From Polychytrium aggregatum (lineage: Eukaryota; Chytridiomycota; Chytridiomycetes; Polychytriales): a DNA stretch of 64,000 nt. The number at the start of each line of letters is the position of its first letter. Position 1 is the stretch's first letter. The stretch lies in contig NW_026516211.1 in assembly GCF_025602895.1 (NCBI RefSeq), forward strand, positions 310,001 to 374,000, read 5' to 3'. Below, piece after piece: positions 55,801-64,000 of the stretch. The position numbers and the translations under genes were made by a program. The notes below the pieces were generated by a model. The model saw only the letters and a list, made by a program, of their open reading frames with translations, ran no database searches and was not told where the DNA came from.

Positions 55801-58800
55801 CAAAATGGCGGCGACTGGGGATTCGGCTTCTTTGCTCGCCTGCCTTCACCATGCCCGTGGATTGGGGCAGTGTCGCTGGGTGCTGACGACTCCAAAGAGG
55901 TAACTGCTGGCAGCATGATGATTATGCGCCAATATTCTGTTGTTTTTGAATGGGAGATATGCACGTGTTGCCTTTGAGCGGTGGCCGACCGAGATGACAT
56001 CGGCCTGGGCACGTGGATTGCTACACCTGTTCTGACTCTGCGAGGGTTCTGATCCAACCTTCTTTTTGGGACTGGCTCGACACTAAGCTCGCCATCGTCG
56101 GACTGGACCGGCACAATCGTCTCTACTTGAACGACCGCCTTTTGGCCTCGGACTCGACTTCGTTTTTTGTGCACGAAGAGTTCCTGATCTTCACCACACT
56201 CTCTCATACCGCGCGGTTTGTCGAACTCAACACCAGTGTGGCCGGTGAGTCTTTGTATTTGCTGCTGTCGCGAGCAGTGCCACCTTCCGTGATTCGGCGT
56301 GTGCTGGCTGAGCCTTGAGGTCGCTCCTCTCGCAGCCATGTCGATCATGGATGACACGACTATCCCTCTGACACACGTCCTGCCTCAGGCCTTGTGGTTC
56401 CGGAAGCTACGAAACCCTCAGCATTTGACGAAGACCACCGCCGCGTGGAGCGTGGATCGCAGATTGTGGTCGCGACCCCGGCCTCTGTCAACCTGGTCCT
56501 TCAAATGCCCCGTGGCAACCTGGAGACCATGTATCCGCGAGCTTTGGTTCTCTCGCAGTTGCGCAGCTTCCTCGACAACCTGGATTACTTGAATGCGTTC
56601 CTGCTCTGCCGTAAGCACCGGATCGACATGAACATCCTCTACGACCACCGACCGGAGCAGTTCATTGAGAACGTCGAACACTTTGTTCGGCAAATCAACG
56701 AGCAGGACTATCTCAATCTCTTCCTGAGTGGTCTCCGCAATGAAGACGTGACCGTCACCATGTATGTGAACAGGGCCCTACGCAACCAGCCTTCCACCAG
56801 AGCTAAGGCCCCGCAGCAGGAGCGGGATGTTGGAAAGGTGAACCGCATCTGCGACACTGTCCGCGGCGCACTGGAAACAATTGATGCCGAGCGATATACC
56901 CAGTGTATCTTGACCACCGACGTGAAGAAAGTTCCGGCCGATCTAGAAACAGCGATGGGTCGAATCAAATCTCTGCGTGGTACGAGCTATGTGGCTGTGG
57001 TGCTGAGGAGGGCAGCACGCGGCGGGTGTCGGCTGTCCAGCCGTCCGCCATGGACCCTGCCAGTTGCGATTGCCCGGGGCTCGCCACTTGGATATCAATC
57101 CGGAGCTGGGCTGCGGTATCGTTCGGACTTGGCTTTGGCTATCATTGACTTGCCCTTCTGCCCTTTGTATCACACACGGCTGAACAACTCAACAGCCAAG
57201 TCTGTGTCGCTCGCCGAGGAGGCACTCAAATACGTCATCTTCCTTGCCGACGCTGACCAACTCTACGACGTGGCCTTGGGCATGTACGACTTTAGCTTGG
57301 TGCTGATGGTCGCCCAGCACTCGCAGAAGGATCCTCGCGAGTATCTCCCCTTCCTGTCGGAGCTCTCCAAACTGGAGATGCGCTACCAGCATTTCAAGAT
57401 TGACGACCATCTGAAGCGATACTCTCGAGCTCTCAAGAACCTCAGTCTCGCAGGTAACTGCAGGGGCGAGGCGTGTACCTTTGCTTGTCAGTGATGCATC
57501 CGGGGCCATAGCGCCAAGTTGCTGAGATACGCGCTCCTGCCTTGGAATCCAGATGAGCCTGGTCGGTTTGAAGAGTGTGTCGAGTACATCAAGCACCACA
57601 AGCTGTTCAAGGATGCTCTCGAGTATTTCTCGGCCGACAATCAAAAGTACAAAGCGGTCATGCGTCTCTATGCCGAGCATCTGGACAACAACGGTGACTC
57701 GGCCGAGGCTGGCTTGAGTATGTTACAATGACCCTGCCGCTCATTGCAGCGCCCGAAGACGTCTGCGGATGCGCTGCGCTCTGCATCGCGCGAGTTTCTT
57801 GTGCTGACACTGCATCGTGCGTGGTCGTGGTTGTTTGCCTCAGTTCACTATCTTTCTGGCAACAAGGCGGCGGCTTTGGCCTCCTACAAGGATGCGTTGC
57901 TGTGGCAGGAGGCTTTCTCTGTCGCAGCGGAGCTGGGCATGTCTACCCAGGAAGTCGTTCAGCTTGGTCGCGAGCTTGGAGGTATGTCATGTTGGTGAAG
58001 TTGGTCACCGCTCTTGAGATTCGAGCCCTCTTTCGACACTGATTATCCCAATGGATTCATGTGTTAGATTTGCTTGTCGAAAAGCGCCAGTACCAGAGCG
58101 CAGCCAAGGTCTTCCTGGACTATGTCGGCGATCCCGAGGAGGCTGTGTTGGTGCTGCTGAAGGGGTTCCAGTGGATCGAAGCAGTCCGGATTGTAAGTCC
58201 GTCGTCGGCGCGCATTACATACCCTTGCACGGGACACGATGGCGACGAATTACGCATGTACAGGGAGTGCTTTTGTCATTTGAACGCAGCACAGCCGACT
58301 GCCAGGGTTTTTGCCTGCAAGCTATATCGCGATGGCGGTGGTTGTATTCGCTATCGTGATCTAATGCCCACATGTACCGACTGCCCGACAATCCTTTGGT
58401 GATTTGACTTCGATCCAGGCGCACAAGCACGGACGTGCTGATCTGGTCGAAACACACGCCAAGCCGGCGCTGCTCGATGGTGAGTCTATAGCTCGACTGA
58501 ACTCTATTTTGCCTGTCCCCAGATGGAGCTACTGCATGCACGACCACTGCCACAGCCTTGGCTCTATACTGACGAATCGTGCAACGATGGCGTGTAGCGT
58601 TCTCTCATTTTGTCGAGGATATCAAAGACACAACCCAAACCTCCGAGAAGTATCTAGTTCGCTATCGGAATGTCCAGCAACGCAAGCTCGAGAAAGAGCG
58701 TAAGTTTGGCAGGGCTCATCGAGTTACTCAAGAGGATTTGCGGAGCGACCCAGTGTTGCACCTGATCTATCACTGAATGCGATTGGAATGGCTTGATCTC

Positions 58801-59712
58801 TGCCAGTCGAAGGCGAAGGCTTGCCCGAGGATGACGCTTTGGATCATGTCGACATGCTTTCGGACACCACATCGATGGCCACGACCCGTATCACACACTC
58901 CACCGCCCGGTCGTCGCGCATGACCTCGCGTACCCACCAAACCGCCAAGACAAGCCGACAGAAGCGCCGGCTGGAGAAAAAGAAGTTGAAGGGCAAGGAG
59001 GGCGGACTGTTCGAGGAAGAGTATCTTCTGAACGAGTGGCGAAAGATGACCGTCAAGGTGAACGATTGGCAAGGTAGGTCCGAGTCGATTGTGCGGCAGT
59101 TGTGCTGACCAGGGATTTGATCCCATCCCATCCGGCGGTACTGCGGTCTCCAAGGATAACGTGCATCGAGCACGGCGCTCTAGGCATCGCACTATCATTG
59201 TGGATATAGGAACAAGAGTGCTCTAACATGTGCCTCCGCTCCTCTGCTCGATGCAATGCTCCTCCGCTCGATGCAATGCTCCTCCACTCGATGCAATGCT
59301 CTGCAGCTGACTTGGACAGCTTGGCGCGATCGCTGATCCGCTTTGGATACGAGAAGCAAGCGAGGGAGCTGCAGCAAGCGTACTCGGTACTCGTCAGTAC
59401 CGTCAAGAGAGCCCTCGAGGAAGTGTTTGTGCGGATTGTGAAGGTATGTCATAGCAACTGCGCTGGAGCGCCCACTCTTGGGGCAGAGTCGGATGCAGCT
59501 GGCTTGCTGTTGCTGTTGCTCCGCTGCCAAGACACCCAGACAAACGAGCGTGCATTTCCCCGCAGGTTGAAGAGACATTCGAGGAGTTCAAGCTCCGTGT
59601 GGTCGACGGCAAGCCCCTGCCTCCTGGCCACTATTCGACGGCCTTTAATGTCCCTCCCGAAGCAGGACCGAAGCTGAACGAGACAGGATGGGGGGTGTCG
59701 ATTTTTATGTAA
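52830..59712 (+). CDS. ELP1: Elongator complex protein 1 (Elp1/Iki3)
   Basis: The scaffold of Elongator, which adds cm5-type modifications to wobble uridines of tRNAs. It is spread over about 6.9 kb in many short exons with introns of about 60-250 bp. The ATG at 52830 starts [15 protein letters not shown]. Beta-propeller parts include [48 protein letters not shown] and [14 protein letters not shown]. Then come [58 protein letters not shown] and the TPR part ([37 protein letters not shown] in part). A basic patch ([19 protein letters not shown], about 58950-59005) matches the tRNA-interacting region known from yeast and human Elp1. The end is [18 protein letters not shown] to GVSIFM. I did not fix all exon edges. 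Confidence 0.94.
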
Positions 59713-59896
59713 CTTCACGCAGCTGCAGCTATGGCGTCAGCTGCAGAGGCATGTGCGATTCCAACCTGACCATGTTTCGGAGGGATCATTGCAGTAGTTG
59801 CTCCGACAACAAAGCGTATATTGAATATCCGAATGATTCGCGCATGAGCTGCGGTCAGCAGGAAGAAGGGTGCTGGACTGGAGTCTTTGGTATTCC

Positions 59897-61176
59897 TCAG
59901 CAGCACTTGTGGTTGGCACACACATCGGCGTATTCCGAGTCTTCAGGAACCTTGGCAGGGTCCAGTCCGATAGATCTCATCTTGACAGCGATCTCGAACA
60001 AGTAGTCATAGCACTCGGACATGGACTTGGCTACAATTCGCAACGGGGTGCCATTGAAGGGGCGGTTGCCCAGTGATAGGATCCATTTGCGTCAGTACGG
60101 GAGTCATTGAGCGTTGCGTATTACACAATGGTGCCTCGCTCGCTCGCTCGCTTACCCTTCTGCCAGTTCTCGCCCCAGACGTAGACGCCGTGGCGGCGCA
60201 CGAGGACAGCGCAAGAATCGGGGTACTTTTCCATGGCGGCGTGCATTCTATCCCTCAGGTCTTCTTCCTCAGCCGTGTTCTCAACAATAGGGATCCGCAG
60301 GGTTTCATAGTACTTGTAGTTGGTTTTGGTCATGCCCTTGCGGATGCCCTTGATCATCTCTTGGTGTGTGATTTCAAAGTATTCTCCGGGCCACAACAGA
60401 GTGACCATGACGGCATGTTGGGAGTGGGTGTGGATGCAGGCGCCGGCGTTGCGCAGGTCGTAGGCGTTGAAGAAGAGAGGGGTACACTGCGAGGGCTTCC
60501 ATCCCTTCTCGGGGGGCGGCGAGCGCAGAATGTCGCGATTGGGAGCAACGACGTACAGGTCCGTGGCCTTGATGCGCTCCTTCTGGACACCCGAAGGGGC
60601 AATGTAGATGTAATCGTTGTGCCGGATGGTGATGCCGCCGCTGTCGATCGACCAAGTTATGTTAATATCAGCAGACCGACGTTTGTGGGTGGGAGAGGAG
60701 AGGGCTGGCTGGCCGATTCCTCCCAGTTCACACCCCTCCGCGATCAGGCTGCTGATCCAAGGGGGAGTCCGAGCCCAGCTCCCGTCAGCGTTGTCACCAA
60801 TAGCGCTCATGCATCATAACACCGGAAAGGTACTTGCCCAGTGCCGGTGACCCAGCCAAGGGTGTAGAAGAGCCGGCACAGCTCGGGGATCAGGTTGGCG
60901 GGGTGCTCGGGTTCCTGTGCAGGGATACGAAGGCGACGATTAGCATTGGATTCTACCAGATGCCAATAGGTGGTGCCATTATGCCCGAGGAGCCCAGTGA
61001 TTTGGACGTAGCTTGGCCGCGGCTGGCCCAGGGAGAGCGGTGTGTTGGTGGGGAGATGAGCTCGGATTGCCTACATCCGAAATGACAAGAGCCTCGGTCT
61101 CGGGGGCGTTGACGCCGGCCTTGTGCTTCTTGGACTCCTGTTCGGACGAGCTGCTCAATCGCTTGCTGGTACTCAT
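59897..61176 (-). CDS. MDE1: Methylthioribulose-1-phosphate dehydratase
   Basis: The zinc class II aldolase/adducin-fold enzyme of the methionine salvage pathway; it dehydrates MTRu-1-P. Exon 1 ([19 protein letters not shown] to ALVISD) joins [13 protein letters not shown], then [13 protein letters not shown], then [20 protein letters not shown]. The main exon has HTHSQHAVM (zinc His pair), [16 protein letters not shown] (third His) and NWQKG. The last exon reads [18 protein letters not shown] and ends ANHKCC. One intron (60641-60837) begins with GCAAGT instead of GTAAGT; only this joins GTGG to GGITIR. It is convergent with ELP1, about 185 bp apart. Confidence 0.96.
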
Positions 61177-61765
61177 GCTTGTCTGCTTGCCTATCTGCCT
61201 GGTTTGCTGGCCGGTTTGCTGGCTGGTCGCGATGCGAGAGACAGCAGCGCAGACCAGGCGGCGTGCGATGGCGGCGTTGAATCAGAGCCTGTCGCGATCC
61301 GACACACTCCGTGGCGCAGGTTTTTTTCTCGTAATGGAGAGTCAGCCCCTTCACCAGCGCCGCCATGGTTGCATGATATTGCGAAGAGAGTCGCTGATGG
61401 CTGATGGCTGATGGCCGACAGGCAGGCGGCGGGGCCATATCGCAGCGATGGGATGGGCCATCTGAACTCACACTTTGACAGACAAGTGAATGGGACGCCG
61501 CTCAGCCCATCGCCTCCACAACCGACTTGCCCTCAGAAGCGCATCCAGGACCCAGAAAGAAAACGATGGCCTGGTTCAAGACAAGGTGTCTCGTTCCGCT
61601 CCGCTTCGTTTTGGATACGTTGTATTCACAGGCCGTTCAAGAAAGACACAGATCACGCATGCGAACCGCTCTGGGCAAAACAGAGGCAGCCAAGGCTTTG
61701 GGGCCAAATGCGGCAAATGTATATTTTCCTTGATCCTTGCGCGCTCATCGCATGATCAAATACAT
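61177..61765. other. Intergenic, MDE1 promoter and RPS29 3' side
   Basis: No gene recognised. GGCTGGCC-type short repeats occur near 61195-61230, and TGATGGCTGATGGC occurs near 61395. Confidence 0.4.
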
Positions 61766-62554
61766 TTAGCGGTACTGCGGGAAGAAGAGGAGCGAGCAGC
61801 CGGGTTAGCAGCCATCCCTGCAAGGGAGGAGAAGCATATGCTGCCAGTGGCGCAAGGCCAATAATGCAGTTCGTTGCATGACCAGGCCGCCTTACCTTGA
61901 TGAAGCCAATGTCGCTGGCCTTCTCACGGAAGCACTGACGGCAGATGTCGAGGCCGTACTTGCGGATCAGACCGGCGCGGTGAGAGCAGACGCGGCTACG
62001 CAATCGCAACGTAAGGGCTGCAGTTAGTGCCGGAGCTCGAACAACCGTGTGGTCAACAATCAAACGAATCTCGCCCCGCTGCTGGCTGGCGGCTGCTGGC
62101 TGGTGACATAGCTTGGGTCAGGCGGTGAATTGCATCGAGACCGAAAAAGCTTCCTGTGAAGGAAGACCACTGGCAAGTGTTTCGAATGGCCGTCGAGCCG
62201 TTGAGTCGGATATGGCCTCGCAAACGTGCGATCCAAGGTCGCAGTACGACGACGACAACTACGACGACCATCACCAGGCCGGCTTGGACCTCCTTTCTTC
62301 GTTTTCGGATGCCTCCGCGGTCGGATCGCTGCCTTTTGGAGGCTTGGGCTGTGGCTGTTCAGTCTCCGGATGCGATCGATTCGAAATCCCGTCCGTATTC
62401 TTGCCCCTGGCTGCCTCTGAGGAAAGCGCCAGCCAGTTCGCCAGCCAGGTGGGCGGGCGGCCACACGCAGGACGATCTGGCCAGATCCTTACCATTGGCG
62501 AGAGCCCTTGCCGTACTTCTTGGGGTGCGAGTTCCAGACAGCGTCGTGAGCCAT
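61766..62554 (-). CDS. RPS29: 40S ribosomal protein S29 (uS14)
   Basis: A small-subunit zinc ribosomal protein. Three exons (62554-62493, 61995-61896, 61774-61766) give exactly 56 residues, the same as human. The first reads [20 protein letters not shown], the second has CRVC and CRQC (zinc ligands) with [13 protein letters not shown] and ends DIGFIK, and the last exon is only 9 nt (Tyr-Arg-stop) after a TTCTTCCCGCAG acceptor. The long first intron (about 500 bp) is usual for ribosomal protein genes in fungi. Confidence 0.96.
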
Positions 62555-63359
62555 TGTTGCTATATCCGTGAATCGGAGCGATGGAAGAGAAGGAGGAAAA
62601 AGAATTGCTCGCCGGAGAGCCGCGGATATTGCCCGTTTTGCTGTCTGCAGCCGTTCGAACCGGGCTGGGCACTCGCCAGCCCGCCAATCAGATGCGTGGG
62701 CCAGGCTCGTGTCGCTGTCGCGCGTGGCTTGTGGCGCGAGAAGAAAAAACCCGTGCGTGGCGCAGGTCGAGACCAATCGGCAAATTGATACGGTGGTGCA
62801 AGGGCTGCAGCCGTGATTGGCCAATCGGTGAGTATAAAGCGGTATCGAGGCCGCATCTGAATCTTCGATCTGCATCTCGCCTCGGCTGCGTTTCTGTTGC
62901 CTTTCTGCTGGCCGCGGACTATGCCTTTGCTGCTGCGGCCGGCTGTGTTTGGCGGGTGCCGAATCGCTCCGCTCTCTCCCCTGGGTGCTGCCGGGCTTCG
63001 ATGTTTGCGCCCCCGGTGCCAGTTTCCGCTCTACCTGGGCGACCACACGGCGCGACTGCGGCGACGACGTTCCTCAATGATGCTTTTTCAATCAAGCTCA
63101 ACAGTCATAACAATTATGTTGATCTATCTTCTTCACCCTGAGAGGAACGTTGCGCTGCTGTCCGCCCGCCCGGTCGCTCGGTACCTGCGATTCGGGCCGA
63201 AGCACAGTTTGGTTGGAGGTGGTGGATGGGTGGGTGTGGTGTGTTGGCTTGTCAGGGGACAGCCACATCGCGCAAACTACATATCCCGGTGTCTCAAGCG
63301 AGCCGAACGGGTTGTATCGGGGTTGCCATGGGCTTGGCCAACACAGTGCGCCGGCGACT
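62555..63359. other. RPS29 promoter region
   Basis: About 800 bp between RPS29 and the dienelactone hydrolase-like gene. It contains a CCAAT/ATTGG palindrome and a TATAAA. No gene is supported. Confidence 0.5.
62816..62838. promoter_or_regulatory. ATTGGCCAAT palindrome and TATA-like box
   Basis: ATTGGCCAAT at 62816-62825 reads as a CCAAT box on both strands, followed by TATAAA at 62833-62838. It lies about 260 bp upstream of the RPS29 ATG. The direction and function are inference. Confidence 0.4.
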
Positions 63360-64000
63360 TCACTCCTTGAGGAGGTGCTTCTGGAAAAATGCCTTGCTCT
63401 TCGCCAGGGCTTCGCGGCGAGCAGTGGTGGCAACGGGGTCTTTCTCGTCGCCGCGACATGCGAATCCGTGGACAGTGCCGGGATAGAAGTTGATCTCCGA
63501 ATCGATTTCGGGTCTGCCCTGCAAGATTCGCTCCGTTTCTTTCTGGTTGGCGGGGGTGAACGTAGGATCGTGCTCGGCAAAGCTATGGGCCGTCCAAGAC
63601 ATTTCCACCAGAACCAGTGCTGATTGTGAGTGATCTACCTGCAGATGGCATGTCTGGCGTGGGCATGTTGGCTCTGGCACATGCAGCACATCGCCGCACC
63701 TGGTAAGCTACCCGGCCCAGGAAACTAAATGCTTACATGAACTGGACGGGCACGGCGATGTTCTTGATATCCGTGGGCACCGAGACGCCGCTGGGATGGA
63801 CAATGGACGAGGCCTGAATCTGCGTCGAGCCGGCCAGCATCCCGGCATACTTGCCGCCGAAACAAAAGCCCTGGGTGCCAATCTTGTGGATGCCAAAATG
63901 CTCCCGCACTTCGGCGAGAGTGGCATCGATGACAGGGACGATTTCTTTTGGGGTATGTCGCATAATCCAGGACGCCATATGCGGCCCCAATCGCAGCATT
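63360..64000 (-). CDS. Dienelactone hydrolase-like alpha/beta hydrolase (5' end outside window)
   Basis: The C-terminal part of an alpha/beta hydrolase. The first visible exon (from the window end to 63737) has IGTQGFCFGGKYAGMLAG, where GFCFGG carries the nucleophile Cys seen in dienelactone hydrolases. It ends IAVPVQF and joins, across an intron to 63583, FAEHDPTFTPANQ, whose Asp fits the catalytic acid. PGTVHGFACRGDEKD then supplies the catalytic His. The stop is at 63360 after QKHLLKE. The substrate is unknown; fungal members act on lactones or small esters. The N-terminus and start lie past 64000. Confidence 0.9.

Noticed and set aside
62581-63370. Several + strand ORFs upstream of RPS29
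   Set aside because: Arg/Ala-rich, overlapping and without domains; the region looks like promoter DNA.

Overview
The window looks like nuclear DNA of a zoosporic fungus, probably a chytrid. The genes are eukaryotic and broken by many short introns (about 60-400 bp, mostly GT-AG). They include fungal markers (a Cdc11-type septin, Rrn3, Vps27, an NRPS-like reductase) and also a flagellar transport gene (IFT20) and a probable axonemal microtubule protein, which non-flagellated fungi lack. The species cannot be named from sequence alone. The DNA is GC-rich with many micro- and minisatellites.

Layout. 82-2236: an unrecognised multi-exon gene (+). 2567-2648: the first of four identical tRNA-Ser(GCU) genes, each inside a dispersed repeat. 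3547-5571: septin CDC11 (-), head-to-head with a membrane GT2-like glycosyltransferase (7353-9545, +). 10468-13590: an intron-less leucine-rich-repeat protein (-) built from 135-bp tandem units. 14340-14998: second tRNA repeat (inverted). 15114-17081: probable flagellar protein (-), divergent from RRN3 (18522-21761, +). 22589-24994: annexin (+). 27132-29664: Ran1/Pat1-like kinase (+). 31104-32343: IFT20 (+). 33018-37515: an adenylation-thiolation-reductase NRPS-like enzyme (-). 37.5-41.2 kb: repeat-rich zone with two more tRNA-Ser blocks, minisatellites and a possible decayed reductase fragment. 41452-43872: MST/Hippo-class STE20 kinase (-), divergent from ARPC4 (about 44279-45623, +). 46359-49580: VPS27 (+). 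50317-51026: LSM7 (-) with an RGG extension, divergent from an F-box-like gene (51395-52186, +). 52830-59712: ELP1 (+). 59897-61176: MDE1 (-). 61766-62554: ribosomal protein S29 (-). 63360-64000: dienelactone hydrolase-like gene (-), cut by the window end.

The genes do not form one pathway. Most are conserved housekeeping functions (ribosome, Pol I transcription, tRNA modification, mRNA decay or splicing, endosomal sorting, actin nucleation, septation, methionine salvage), interleaved with lineage-specific repeat-rich loci. The parts most worth a second look are the tRNA-Ser-carrying dispersed repeat, the LRR array with a higher-order duplication, the NRPS-like enzyme with a microsatellite intron, two GC-AG introns, and the RGG-extended LSM7.
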